A DNA stretch of 48,178 bases from Bacilli bacterium (GCA_016296945.1 JAEDHQ010000005.1:1-48178); one strand, 5' to 3'. Positions 33,287 through 42,220 are shown, counted from the first letter of the stretch. The notes: generated from the letters alone by a model not told the origin. Program-made: numbers and translations.

Positions 33287-34291
33287 TTATTCTTCATTAT
33301 TTTTTTCGTTTTGAATACTATTAATTGTTTTCTTAATAATTGTCATTCCTTTATTAGCTTCACTAATTGGATAAAGCAGATAATCATGATTACAACCAAC
33401 GCCCGTATTAAAACTATATTCAATATTTGCTTTTTCTAATTTTTCTGATAATAATTTACAATCAGGATAAAGAATTTCCCTAGTTCCCACAAAGATTGTA
33501 ACATTTTTTAGTTTTGTAAGGTCACCATATAAAGGACTTAATTTCCAATATTTTAAATCTTTACCATTTGCCCAGCTTTTAGCACATACATTGATTTTTG
33601 GCATTTTAAGCATTGGATCAGTATGTAAAAAATCATTAATTCTTTCATTTGTCATTGACATATCAACCCATGGAGAGATTAAAATCAAACGATCTGGTTG
33701 TGGAAGATCTATTTCTCCAAAATGAATAGCCAAGCCTAACGCTAAGCCACCGCCAGCAGAATCACCCATCAAAATGACATTAGATTCCGGATGATTATTA
33801 GCATAGTTCTCATAGAATTCAGTTAAACAATCATATGCTTCTAAATATGTATGATTAGGTGCTAAAGGATATAGGGGAACTACAATTTCTGCTTTTGTAT
33901 TCTTGGCTAACTTATTTAAAAATCGCCAGTGAAAATTTATTGGTTGGTCAACATATGTTCCACCATGTAAATAGATAATAACATTCTCAGGTTTTTCTTG
34001 TTCATTAATATAGAATACTTGCATTCCTGATTCTTCTTTTTCTTCAACTGTAAAATCAAAGTTTTTATATTCTAAAACATACTTCACATCGCCTAAAGCG
34101 ACTCTTTCATCTAATTTTTTGATTACTTCTTCTTCGCTAACATCATCAATACAAATTCTTAAAGTATATTCACATAATGTTGCCATCACAGATCGATGAT
34201 ATACTATATAAGAAAAAGCGAACAAGAACAATATAAATATTGCAATAATACTGAGGACAATTTCGCCTTTTTTTAATTTTCTTTTTTCCAT
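33287..34291 (-). CDS. Membrane-anchored alpha/beta hydrolase, HSL-type esterase
   Basis: A 334-residue esterase-like protein with an N-terminal membrane anchor (residues 11-32). The oxyanion-hole motif is YLHGGTYVDQP (109-111 HGG), the nucleophile elbow GDSAGGG has S178, and later LISPWVDMSM, LYPDCKLL and GCNHDYLLYP carry likely Asp and His. This pattern matches hormone-sensitive-lipase-type esterases (HGG and GDSAGG). The catalytic domain probably faces outside if the anchor is a signal-anchor (positive charges MEKRKLKK precede it). It lies 39 bp before the M16 peptidase and 9 bp after a second hydrolase. Substrate unknown. Confidence 0.85.
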   Translation of the reverse strand: MEKRKLKKGEIVLSIIAIFILFLFAFSYIVYHRSVMATLCEYTLRICIDDVSEEEVIKKLDERVALGDVKYVLEYKNFDFTVEEKEESGMQVFYINEQEKPENVIIYLHGGTYVDQPINFHWRFLNKLAKNTKAEIVVPLYPLAPNHTYLEAYDCLTEFYENYANNHPESNVILMGDSAGGGLALGLAIHFGEIDLPQPDRLILISPWVDMSMTNERINDFLHTDPMLKMPKINVCAKSWANGKDLKYWKLSPLYGDLTKLKNVTIFVGTREILYPDCKLLSEKLEKANIEYSFNTGVGCNHDYLLYPISEANKGMTIIKKTINSIQNEKNNEE

Positions 34292-34300
34292 AATCTTTCC

Positions 34301-35248
34301 TTATTTTTTAGGGTTCAATACCTTGTTAATAAACTCGTTAACGATTGCTTTATATCGTTTTTCATCGACTAAATAACTCATTCCATGCGAAGCATCTTCG
34401 AACAATTCCAATTGGACATTGTCATAATCGCTTTTAATTTGTTCACTCATTTCATAAGGAACAAATGAATCTGCTTTACCATGAATTAAAAGAATTGGCA
34501 GTTTACACTTTTTAATTGCATCAATTGCATTGCATTCATCTAATTTAAAATGACCAAAAATTAAAGCACTCAACTTAATAAAAGGAGACAATAATTTAGC
34601 TGGCAGTTTCATATCATTTACAACTTTCAAAATAATATCTTTGGGAGATGTGTAAGGGCTATCCGCAATTATTCCTACAACATTTTTCGGAAGTTTTAAG
34701 TTTTGAGTCATCAAAACAGTTGATGCTCCCATTGAAATACCAATTAAAAATATTTTTACATCATTTCCAAATCTTATTCTACAATAATATATCCAATCAA
34801 GAACATCTTGTCTTTCTTTAATTCCAAATGATATTGTATGACCGTCGCTTTCTCCATGGGCACGATGGTCTATTAAGATAACATTGTGTCCCATTTCTAA
34901 TGATATTTGGAGACCACCACAAAAGTCTCTTAATCCGCTACCTTTATATCCATGACATAAAATATCAACGGGAGCTTTATCATCTACATGATAATACTTT
35001 GCGACTAACGTTTTATCATCTTTTGATGGGATTTTAATCACTTCGTAAGGAATATTTTTCACTTTTTCAATATTTTCCTTAATTTGTTCATTAAAATTAT
35101 CATATTCAGGTTTTACTAAATCAATAATTATTTTATTTTTGCTTTTCTTGCTATTATAAAAAACTTTGTAATAGATAATCCATAATCCAACAAACAAAAG
35201 AATTCCTAAAATAGCAAGAATAATTAATACTACTAAAAATGGATTCAT
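34301..35248 (-). CDS. Membrane-anchored alpha/beta hydrolase (YqkD-like)
   Basis: A 315-residue protein with an N-terminal hydrophobic anchor (residues 4-28) and an alpha/beta hydrolase domain: CHGYKGSG (oxyanion region, 98-105), LIDHRAHGESDGH, GISMGAST (S172 nucleophile), HGKADSFVPYEMS (acid Asp), and DASHGMSY (His). The arrangement resembles YqkD/peptidase S9-like hydrolases of Bacillota. No substrate can be assigned. It is the second gene of the operon, 45 bp after the M19 dipeptidase and 9 bp before the other hydrolase gene. Confidence 0.85.
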   Translation of the reverse strand: MNPFLVVLIILAILGILLFVGLWIIYYKVFYNSKKSKNKIIIDLVKPEYDNFNEQIKENIEKVKNIPYEVIKIPSKDDKTLVAKYYHVDDKAPVDILCHGYKGSGLRDFCGGLQISLEMGHNVILIDHRAHGESDGHTISFGIKERQDVLDWIYYCRIRFGNDVKIFLIGISMGASTVLMTQNLKLPKNVVGIIADSPYTSPKDIILKVVNDMKLPAKLLSPFIKLSALIFGHFKLDECNAIDAIKKCKLPILLIHGKADSFVPYEMSEQIKSDYDNVQLELFEDASHGMSYLVDEKRYKAIVNEFINKVLNPKK

Positions 35249-35293
35249 TCTATTTCCCCTTATTTCTATATCCCAATATTTTTTTAAAACATT

Positions 35294-36292
35294 TTAAAAA
35301 TTAGCCTTGAAGACTCTTAAAACATTTTTAAAACAAATCTTGTCAATATCTTCATCACTAAAATTGTTTTCTTTTAATTCTTTTATTACTTCATTCATCA
35401 TTGAAGCATCTTTTAATTCTAATCTTTGATTAGAAATACCATCAAAATCTGAACCTAAACCAATATAATCAATTCCAATTAAATCACGAATATGTATTAT
35501 GTGTTTTACAATATCTTTAATTGTAACTAAATCTTCATCTTTCTTAACAAAAGAAGGACAATAATTAATTCCGACAACTCCTCCATTTTCTTTTAATTTT
35601 AAGAGCATGTCATCTGTCATATTTCTTGGATGATCACAAATGCTACGCGCACATGAATGTGAACAAACAATTGGTTTCTTAGAATACTTTATTACATCAT
35701 AAAATCCTTTATCACTTAGATGTGAGCAATCTATAACCATCCCTAATCGATTCATTTCTTTTACAAATTCAATCCCTTTTTCTGTTAAGCCATCAACAGT
35801 ATTAGCAGTAAATTTAATATCCTCTTTCTTAAAATCTTTTGGAAATGAAAAATAATCAATATTAGGTGTCGCAATTTCGTTTTTGAAATTCCATGTCAAA
35901 GTCATCATTCTAACACCCAGACGATAGAAGTTACGTAAAAACTCAAGATGTCCTAAGCAAACTCCTCCTTCTTCGATTGTCAAGAGAGCAGTCATTTTAT
36001 TATTATTAATATTTTTTAAGATATCTTCATAAGTAAAAGCTGGAGAAATTAAATCTTTATTTTTGTCTAGTTCTTGATAATAACGATCAATCATTTTATG
36101 ACACATTTCAAAAGGTGAATAGTTTTCTTCATTCTGACGAGAAACGTATGGTACAAACATAGCAAAACATTGAAGTAAATAATCTCCTTTTTGCATCTTC
36201 TTTAAATCTATCATATTATTACTTTCTCGTAAATTATCTTCTTTACCCATTAATGCCATGATTGTATCACAGTGCATATCAATAATTCTCAT
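35294..36292 (-). CDS. Membrane dipeptidase family (M19) dipeptidase
   Basis: A 332-residue zinc dipeptidase of family M19, hydrolysing dipeptides including those with D-residues. Motifs are MRIIDMHCDT (H7 and D9 zinc ligands), LTIEEGG (E107/E108 bridging), VIDCSHLSDKGF and PIVCSHSCARSICDHPRNMTD (His ligands), and YIGLGSDFDGI. There is no signal peptide, so it is cytoplasmic despite the family name. A TGATATAAT extended -10 box lies about 30 bp upstream, and GAGAGGGATAGAT precedes the ATG. It heads a four-gene operon with the two hydrolases and the M16C peptidase. Confidence 0.92.
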   Translation of the reverse strand: MRIIDMHCDTIMALMGKEDNLRESNNMIDLKKMQKGDYLLQCFAMFVPYVSRQNEENYSPFEMCHKMIDRYYQELDKNKDLISPAFTYEDILKNINNNKMTALLTIEEGGVCLGHLEFLRNFYRLGVRMMTLTWNFKNEIATPNIDYFSFPKDFKKEDIKFTANTVDGLTEKGIEFVKEMNRLGMVIDCSHLSDKGFYDVIKYSKKPIVCSHSCARSICDHPRNMTDDMLLKLKENGGVVGINYCPSFVKKDEDLVTIKDIVKHIIHIRDLIGIDYIGLGSDFDGISNQRLELKDASMMNEVIKELKENNFSDEDIDKICFKNVLRVFKANF

Positions 36293-36410
36293 ATCTATCC
36301 CTCTCTTTTTGTTTAATTAATTATATCACAGTTAACAATTAAATGCTATGATTTTATACAATACAAAATTCTTTAAAATGTTATTTCTTTAATAATTTAG
36401 GTTTTTATAG

Positions 36411-37028
36411 TTAAATAATTTTGATTCTTTCAAGAATGATATCTTTCATTATTTTATATCCAAGTTCACGTGGATGAATTCCTTCAATTGAATATAAAGA
36501 TTCATCTTGGTCAACCATTATTTCTGAAAACCTGTTTTCAAATGTAATTAATTTATGATTGTATTTTCTACAAAGTTTACGAATAATTAATACCTTATCT
36601 AATAAATCCTTTTTCATACAAACAATATTATCCTTAGTTCCTATAATAAAAGGTTCAAGGATAATTACTTCACAATTCATCTCATTTTTAATTCTTGATA
36701 ATAATAAATCATATTCTTGATAAAAAATATCATTTTTCTTGCTATTAGGAAATCCATGCCATGTATCATTAACACCAATTAATAAAAATAAATAATCTGG
36801 ATTAATTGCTTTAAAATCATTATCAAAACGTTCTAATAAATTATCAACTCTATTTCCACTAACAGCTTTATTAAAAACTTTAATATTATATCTTTTTAAC
36901 TCTTCATTAATCAATTTAACATAAGAATCACCTAAACTATTATCATCATCACGATTTCGATGGCAATCAGTTACAGAATCACCTTGAAATAATACTACAC
37001 AATTCTTCTTTATTTCTATATCTTTCAT
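36411..37028 (-). CDS. SGNH/GDSL hydrolase
   Basis: A 205-residue cytoplasmic esterase-like protein. Block I is LFQGDSVTD (S18 nucleophile), block II KAVSGNRVD (Gly), block III LLIGVNDTWHGF (Asn), and block V IEGIHPRELGY (H, with Glu in place of the usual Asp three residues before). The Asp-to-Glu change is a mild oddity. These enzymes remove acyl or acetyl groups, often from sugars. The start at 37028 is supported by TGAGGTTATT before it; a longer frame up to 37127 would run into the livF terminator. It lies downstream of that terminator and has no obvious strong promoter of its own. Confidence 0.85.
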   Translation of the reverse strand: MKDIEIKKNCVVLFQGDSVTDCHRNRDDDNSLGDSYVKLINEELKRYNIKVFNKAVSGNRVDNLLERFDNDFKAINPDYLFLLIGVNDTWHGFPNSKKNDIFYQEYDLLLSRIKNEMNCEVIILEPFIIGTKDNIVCMKKDLLDKVLIIRKLCRKYNHKLITFENRFSEIMVDQDESLYSIEGIHPRELGYKIMKDIILERIKII

Positions 37029-37080
37029 AATAACCTCATTTTTATAAATATATTTAAAAATATACAGATAAATAATTATT

Positions 37081-37108
37081 AAAAAGAACTCAGAAATATT
37101 CCGAGTCC
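37081..37108 (-). terminator. Terminator of the liv operon
   Basis: On the minus strand GGACTCGGAA pairs with TTTCTGAGTT-side bases (two G-T wobbles) and is followed by TTTTTAATAA. It lies just after the livF stop at 37117. Confidence 0.75.
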
Positions 37109-37116
37109 TTGTATCC

Positions 37117-38025
37117 TTAAGCACCAAGATAAGCTTTTTTCAAATCTTCATTATTTAAAAGCTCTTTAGCGTCTCCAGACATTACAATATTTCCTGTTTC
37201 TAAAACATAGCCATAATTAGCAATACTTAATGCCGCTTTGGCATTTTGTTCAACTAATAAAATTGTAACACCTTGTTTATTAATTTCTTTTATAATATCA
37301 AATATTTCTTGAACATAGATTGGTGATAAACCCATTGATGGTTCATCAAGTAACAATATTTTCGGTTTACTCATCATTGCTCGAGCCATTGCTAACATTT
37401 GTTGTTCGCCACCTGATAATGTTCCTGCTTTTTGTTTCTTTCTTTCTTCCAATCTTGGAAATCTTTTAAATACTTCCTTTAAGTCTTCCTTAATCTTTTG
37501 TGAATTATGACGGCGGAAAGCTCCCATTTCTAAGTTTTCTAAAACAGTGAGGTTAGCAAATACTTGTCTGCCTTCAGGAACATGAGCAACACCGTACATT
37601 ATATTTTTATGAGCAGGTACTCTTAGTAAATCACCTGTTGAGTAACGATGATATTTTGTTTTTAAACTTTTTATCTTTCGTGACGATAATTTACCAATTG
37701 GTTCTTCCTCATCATTAATTGCTGTTTGTAAAAACTTGAAAGCTTCTTCACTAGAACCGAATATCTCTAGTAATAAATCAGTGTTTTTTTGACCACAAAA
37801 ACGATTTAATGTTCTTTTATCAGTAAGATTTGTTAAGTCAAGATTAGCAAAACTACCAGAATCAACTTTCACTAAACCAGTCAATGCCTTAAGCAATGTT
37901 GTTTTACCCGCACCATTTGAGCCAATTAAAACTACTAATTCTCCTTGGTGAACATCAAGGTTGATCCCTTTTAAAGCCTTGATGTTACCATTATATGTAA
38001 CAGATAAATTTCTTATTTTCAACAT
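37117..38025 (-). CDS. livF: Branched-chain amino acid ABC transporter ATPase LivF, with an insertion
   Basis: LivF is one of two ATPases energising the Leu/Ile/Val importer. Walker A GSNGAGKTT (35-43), signature LSGGEQQ (203-209), Walker B ILLLDEPSMGL (223-233) and LLVEQNAKAAL are intact, and VAHVPEGRQVFANLTVLENL (146-165) is the LivF hallmark. The chain has 302 residues against about 235 normally. The extra length lies between VDSGSFANLDL and the NIMYGVAHVPEGR block (about residues 60-140). It includes CGQKNTDLLLEIFGSSEEAF and a basic RKIKSLKTKYHRY, and has no match I recognise. The gene is 4 bp after livG and last in the operon. Confidence 0.93.
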   Translation of the reverse strand: MLKIRNLSVTYNGNIKALKGINLDVHQGELVVLIGSNGAGKTTLLKALTGLVKVDSGSFANLDLTNLTDKRTLNRFCGQKNTDLLLEIFGSSEEAFKFLQTAINDEEEPIGKLSSRKIKSLKTKYHRYSTGDLLRVPAHKNIMYGVAHVPEGRQVFANLTVLENLEMGAFRRHNSQKIKEDLKEVFKRFPRLEERKKQKAGTLSGGEQQMLAMARAMMSKPKILLLDEPSMGLSPIYVQEIFDIIKEINKQGVTILLVEQNAKAALSIANYGYVLETGNIVMSGDAKELLNNEDLKKAYLGA

Positions 38026-38029
38026 AACT

Positions 38030-38794
38030 CTATTCTCCTAAATAAGCTGTAATAACTTCTTTGTTATTCTTGATTTCATCAGGAGTTCCAGTAGCTATTT
38101 CTTTACCGAAACTAATTACCTTAATCCATTCACATATTCCCATAACTAACTTCATATCATGTTCTATTAAAAGAATCGCGGTTTTAAACTTATCTCTAAC
38201 TAATTTGATTGTTTCCATTAATTCTTCTGTTTCAATTGGGTTCATTCCCGCTGCTGGCTCATCTAAACATAATATTGCAGGGTGAGATGCTAAAGCTCTA
38301 GCAATCTCTAATTTTCTTTGCTTTCCATAAGGTAAGTTTTGAGCTTGCTCATTAACATATTCTTCTAACCCTAACACCTTTAGGATTTCCATTGCTTCAT
38401 TAGTCGCTTTATCCTCTTGTTCCCAATATTTTCTTGTTTTAAAAATTCCATCAAATATTTTATATGTCATATGAATATTAGAAGAAACCTTAACATTTTC
38501 TAATACAGACATTCTTTTAAACAAACGAATATTTTGAAAAGTACGTGAAATACCAATTTTTACACGACTATGAGGATCCATCTTTGTAACATCTTGTCCG
38601 CGTAGTTCAATTGTTCCACTAGTTGGAACATAAACTCCTGTTAACATATTGAAAACTGTTGTTTTTCCAGCCCCATTTGGACCAATCAAACCTACTAATT
38701 CTCCTTCTTTGATTTCAATACTGAAATTATCAACAGCATGTAGACCACCAAAGACAATTGAAATATTATTAGCTTTTAAAACAGTTTGTGCCAT
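38030..38794 (-). CDS. livG: Branched-chain amino acid ABC transporter ATPase LivG
   Basis: The second ATPase of the importer, 254 residues, the normal length. Walker A is GPNGAGKTT; the LivG-specific block VTKMDPHSRVKIGISRTFQNIRLFKRMSVLENV follows (RTFQNIRLF is diagnostic); then LPYGKQRKLEIARAL (signature), ILCLDEPAAGMNP (Walker B) and LLIEHDMKLVM (H-switch). The C-terminal ISFGKEIATGTPDEIK motif is also typical. It lies 2 bp after livM and 4 bp before livF, so coupled translation is likely. It sits on the inner face of the membrane and forms a heterodimer with LivF. Confidence 0.96.
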   Translation of the reverse strand: MAQTVLKANNISIVFGGLHAVDNFSIEIKEGELVGLIGPNGAGKTTVFNMLTGVYVPTSGTIELRGQDVTKMDPHSRVKIGISRTFQNIRLFKRMSVLENVKVSSNIHMTYKIFDGIFKTRKYWEQEDKATNEAMEILKVLGLEEYVNEQAQNLPYGKQRKLEIARALASHPAILCLDEPAAGMNPIETEELMETIKLVRDKFKTAILLIEHDMKLVMGICEWIKVISFGKEIATGTPDEIKNNKEVITAYLGE

Positions 38795-38796
38795 AA

Positions 38797-39885
38797 TTAT
38801 TCAACCTCCTTTGGAGCTTTCTTTTTAAAAATACTTAGAATCTTTTTCCAAACCTTTTTTACTTTATCATAGAACCAATTCCAAGAAAATTCACTAGTTC
38901 CTAAAATTCCACTCGAACGGAATAACATAATTGAAACTAAAACAACACCATAGATAATTTTTGGATTATTCTTAAAGAATGGTGGAACCCATCCCATACT
39001 ACAAATCCATAAGTTATATAAAACAATAATAATTGAAGCAATTACTGAACCAGTTAATGATCCAAGACCACCTAATACAACAATAATCAATAATTCAATT
39101 GATAAATCTTGCCCAAACGTTCCTGGAGCAAATGTGTTATAGTGAGCATATAAGCCACCTGCTAATCCAGCAATAAAAGCAGAGAATGTAAAAGCTAAAA
39201 CTTTATATTTCTTTACAGGAACACCACATGCTTCTGAAGCGATATTATCATCACGACAAGCAAGAATTCCTCGCCCAAATCTTGACTTCATAAATGATAA
39301 AACTAAAAAAATTGTAATAACAAGCATCACGGCATATAAGACTGGAGTCCCTGCTAGTTTTGTAGAAATACCTTTACCTGTTGTTCCTCCTAAAAAATCA
39401 ATATTGTTGGCAATATTTACAAATATTAATCCAAACCCTAAAGTTACAATTGCTAAGTAATCACCTTTTAATCTACCTAAAGCAATAACACCAACTAAGA
39501 AACCAAATATTGCTGTTACAACAGCAGCTATTAAGCTATCACCAACAATTAATAAGTATCCTAATGGTTGTAATCCTTCGCGAGTTGAATAAAATAAGTC
39601 TTTAAAAGTTGAGGCACCTATCAATCCATAAATTCCTTGTCCTACTAAAAAGGCAACAGTATAACCAATCAGTAAAAAACCACCATGACCTAAAGCAAAT
39701 TCCCCTAAACATCCGCAAACAACATTAAGGGCTAAAGCAGCAATACTAAATATTAATATTTTTGAAATGTATTGAGGCCATTGCATATTTCCTGTATTAT
39801 TAACAATAATACAAACAGTTATAAGAAGAACAATAGAAACTATATTACTAATCAGATTTCTTTTATTAATACGTTTAAATGCCAT
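38797..39885 (-). CDS. livM: Branched-chain amino acid ABC transporter permease LivM
   Basis: A 362-residue inner-membrane permease with about ten hydrophobic segments. LivM-specific blocks are NVVCGCLGEFALGHGGFLLIGYTVAF, GRLKGDYLAIVTLGFGLIF, TGGTKGIS-like LGGTTGKGIST, FGRGILACRDDNIASEACGVPVKKYKVLAFTFSAFIAGLAGGLYAH (EAA-like loop) and VVLGGLGSLTGSVIAS. The C-terminal tail is basic and cytoplasmic (VKKVWKKILSIFKKKAPKE). GAAGGTGTAAG precedes the ATG. It lies 3 bp after livH and forms the channel with it. Confidence 0.95.
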   Translation of the reverse strand: MAFKRINKRNLISNIVSIVLLITVCIIVNNTGNMQWPQYISKILIFSIAALALNVVCGCLGEFALGHGGFLLIGYTVAFLVGQGIYGLIGASTFKDLFYSTREGLQPLGYLLIVGDSLIAAVVTAIFGFLVGVIALGRLKGDYLAIVTLGFGLIFVNIANNIDFLGGTTGKGISTKLAGTPVLYAVMLVITIFLVLSFMKSRFGRGILACRDDNIASEACGVPVKKYKVLAFTFSAFIAGLAGGLYAHYNTFAPGTFGQDLSIELLIIVVLGGLGSLTGSVIASIIIVLYNLWICSMGWVPPFFKNNPKIIYGVVLVSIMLFRSSGILGTSEFSWNWFYDKVKKVWKKILSIFKKKAPKEVE

Positions 39886-39888
39886 ATC

Positions 39889-40767
39889 TTACACCTTCTC
39901 TCTGACATCTTTTCCAAGAAGTCCTGCTGGTTTAAATAATAAGATAACAACAAAAATACCATAGATAATAAAATCAGCCCAAGCCCCAAATCCATAAGTA
40001 GCAGCAAATTGATTGATTAATCCAATTAATAATCCTCCTAAAACAGCTCCAGGAAGACTTCCAATGCCACCAATAACTGCAGCAACAAAAGGATATAAGC
40101 CAATTACAACTGATCCAACATCAAATCTGAAATATCGATTACTTAACAAATAAATCAAAATACCAATTGCAGCTAAGGCAGCTCCAATAATAAATGTTAA
40201 GGAAATAATAAAGTCATTATTAATTCCCATTAGTTTTGCGGCATTTTCATTTTCAGAAACAGCACGCATGGCAATTCCAACTTTAGTTTTCTTAACAAAT
40301 AATGTAAGAATCACTAATAAAATTACTGTTACAACAATTGTAATAATAAATGCTGTTTGACTATCAAAAAATTTAGGAAAAACTAATTGTTCACCTGTAA
40401 TCGCATTTAAAATACCATTTAAAATATAACTAACTCCAATCGCAGTGATTAAAGCGGTAATTCGCGAAGAACCTTTCTTTCTTAAAGGTTTATAGGCAAA
40501 TTTTTCAGTAATAACTGCGACGACGACACAGACGACAATTGATACTAATAAACATATTAATAATGTACCAACTGTGTTTCCTAACTTATCAATTAATAAT
40601 AATTCACATAAATAATAGGAAACAAAACCCCCAATAGTAATAAATTCAGAATGAGCAAAATTAATCATTTTTACAATTCCATATACCATTGAGTAACCTA
40701 AAGCCATCAAAGCAAATGCACTACCAAGTGCCAAACCATTTTTTAATCCTTCAAAAAATAAATCCAT
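39889..40767 (-). CDS. livH: Branched-chain amino acid ABC transporter permease LivH
   Basis: A 292-residue inner-membrane permease with about eight segments. Typical blocks are GLKNGLALGSAFALMALGYSMVYGIVKMINFAHSEFI, ITALITAIGVSYIL, GIAMRAVSENENAAKLMGIN (ATPase-contacting EAA loop) and AVIGGIGSLPGAVLGGLLIGL. The start at 40767 is supported by GAAGGAGAACCT immediately upstream; a longer frame to 40821 would add an improbable hydrophilic leader and overlap a hairpin. It follows the binding protein gene by 93 bp that include this hairpin, so the membrane genes may be expressed at a lower level than the binding protein. Confidence 0.95.
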   Translation of the reverse strand: MDLFFEGLKNGLALGSAFALMALGYSMVYGIVKMINFAHSEFITIGGFVSYYLCELLLIDKLGNTVGTLLICLLVSIVVCVVVAVITEKFAYKPLRKKGSSRITALITAIGVSYILNGILNAITGEQLVFPKFFDSQTAFIITIVVTVILLVILTLFVKKTKVGIAMRAVSENENAAKLMGINNDFIISLTFIIGAALAAIGILIYLLSNRYFRFDVGSVVIGLYPFVAAVIGGIGSLPGAVLGGLLIGLINQFAATYGFGAWADFIIYGIFVVILLFKPAGLLGKDVREKV

Positions 40768-40819
40768 AGGTTCTCCTTCCTCGTATATTTTTTTAAATTT
40801 TATCCCTTTATACTCATAC

Positions 40820-40845
40820 AAGGCAGCATAAAACTATGCTGCCTT
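40820..40845 (-). promoter_or_regulatory. Stem-loop between the binding-protein and permease genes of the liv operon
   Basis: AAGGCAGCATA (40820-40830) and TATGCTGCCTT (40835-40845) make a perfect 11-bp stem with a four-base loop. On the minus strand no T run follows (TGTATGAG), so it looks more like an mRNA-stabilising or processing hairpin than a full terminator; on the plus strand ATTTTTT follows. Confidence 0.6.
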
Positions 40846-40860
40846 ATTTTTTCAAATAAA

Positions 40861-42042
40861 CTATTTTGCTTCTACTTCTTTACCATCTTTAAATGTAATG
40901 ATTACAGCATCTTTTTGTGGATTACCATTTTCATCAAATTTAAATTGTTTTGCAGAAGTAACTAAACCAGTAAATGAACCTTCAGTTAAAGCTTCAATAA
41001 CATCATCAAATTTAAATGATTGAGCTTGTTCAATAGCTTGTTTTACAATATATACTGCATCATAAGCTAATGCGGCAAATGAAACAGGAGTTTCCCCATC
41101 ATATTTAGCTTTATAAGCTTCAACAAACTTCTTAACAGCTGGAGATTCAGAAGCCCCAAAGTAATGATTAGTATAGAAACATTTTTCTAAGAATGAAGCA
41201 TCATCACCTGTTTTAACTTGTTGGATAACACCATCCCAACCATCACCACCATAACAAACACCAGTGTAACCAGCGCCATATAATGTAGTTAAAATATTAT
41301 ATACATTTTCATAATAATCAGGTAAATAAACACAATCATAATTTCCACTAACAATTGGAGCAACGAATGCTGAGAAGTTTTTATCCTTTTCACCATATGC
41401 AGCTGTTGTAACTTCTAAACTTTTTGCTTTTGCAGTTTGTTCAAATGAATCTTTTAATCCAACAGAATAATCTGAAGAATTGTTATACAATACATATGCT
41501 TTCTTAACGCCATTAGCAACAGCATATTCAGCCATATATTTACCTTGATATGAATCATAGAAACAAGCACGGAATACATTGTATCTATCATCTCTTTCTT
41601 GACCACTTTCACCAACTGTTAATTTATCAGCAGTACCAGTAGGTGTAATAACAGGAATACCAACTTTAATAGCTTGGCCAATTAAGCCTTCTGTTGCTCC
41701 GCTTGTTACAGCACCAACAACAACATCTGTACCTGCATCAAATAATTTAGTTAAATTACTACTTGCTTTATCAGGATCTGCTTCATCATTATAGAATTCA
41801 ACTAATTCAAATGTATATTTTTTATCTCCGATTTTAATTCCTTCTTTATTAATTTCTTCAATAGCTAATTTGATACCTTTTTCTACTGAAATACCATAAA
41901 TACTAGCTTCACCACTTAAAGGTCCTGAAGAGCCTAATTTAATTGTGTCAACGTTGTCCTTTGTATTATCATAGCTACTATTACATCCAAGACAACAAAA
42001 AACTAATAAAAACATTACAAAAAATCCAAAAAATTTCTTCAT
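40861..42042 (-). CDS. livJ: Branched-chain amino acid ABC transporter substrate-binding lipoprotein
   Basis: A 393-residue periplasmic-binding-protein fold lipoprotein: signal MKKFFGFFVMFLLVFCCLGC with lipidated C20, then IKLGSSGPLSGEASIYG (family opening), DVVVGAVTSGATEGLIGQAI, VITPTGTADKLT, VFRACFYDSYQGKYMAEYAV, VCYGGDGWDG and SFAALAYDAVYIVKQAI. It captures Leu/Ile/Val (or other amino acids) outside the cell for LivHMGF. Upstream lie a strong promoter and a possible cre-like site. GGAGGAAG precedes the ATG. As first gene, before a hairpin, it can be made in excess over the permeases. The ligand preference cannot be read from sequence. Confidence 0.93.
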   Translation of the reverse strand: MKKFFGFFVMFLLVFCCLGCNSSYDNTKDNVDTIKLGSSGPLSGEASIYGISVEKGIKLAIEEINKEGIKIGDKKYTFELVEFYNDEADPDKASSNLTKLFDAGTDVVVGAVTSGATEGLIGQAIKVGIPVITPTGTADKLTVGESGQERDDRYNVFRACFYDSYQGKYMAEYAVANGVKKAYVLYNNSSDYSVGLKDSFEQTAKAKSLEVTTAAYGEKDKNFSAFVAPIVSGNYDCVYLPDYYENVYNILTTLYGAGYTGVCYGGDGWDGVIQQVKTGDDASFLEKCFYTNHYFGASESPAVKKFVEAYKAKYDGETPVSFAALAYDAVYIVKQAIEQAQSFKFDDVIEALTEGSFTGLVTSAKQFKFDENGNPQKDAVIITFKDGKEVEAK

Positions 42043-42101
42043 AATTCTTCCTCCATTTATTATAAATATAATACATTAACTTTTTTTAAGTAATTATATA
42101 G

Positions 42102-42130
42102 ATTATAACATATGATTTAATCTTTTTCAA
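42102..42130 (-). promoter_or_regulatory. Sigma-A promoter of the liv operon
   Basis: On the minus strand TTGAAA (42130-42125) and TATAAT (42107-42102) have a 17-bp spacer, with TG one base before the -10 (extended -10). It lies about 60 bp before livJ. Confidence 0.8.
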
Positions 42131-42141
42131 TAAAAGTTAAA

Positions 42142-42155
42142 TGTAAACGTTTTAT
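42142..42155 (-). promoter_or_regulatory. Possible CcpA cre-like site upstream of the liv promoter
   Basis: On the minus strand ATAAAACGTTTACA matches 12 of 14 positions of the cre consensus TGWAANCGNTNWCA and is centred about 18 bp upstream of the -35 box. It is weak evidence on its own. Confidence 0.3.
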
Positions 42156-42220
42156 AAAGTGGAAAATCTTTATTTTTGGAATATTTCATAAATAATAGCA
42201 ATTTATTAATATCTATGCTT

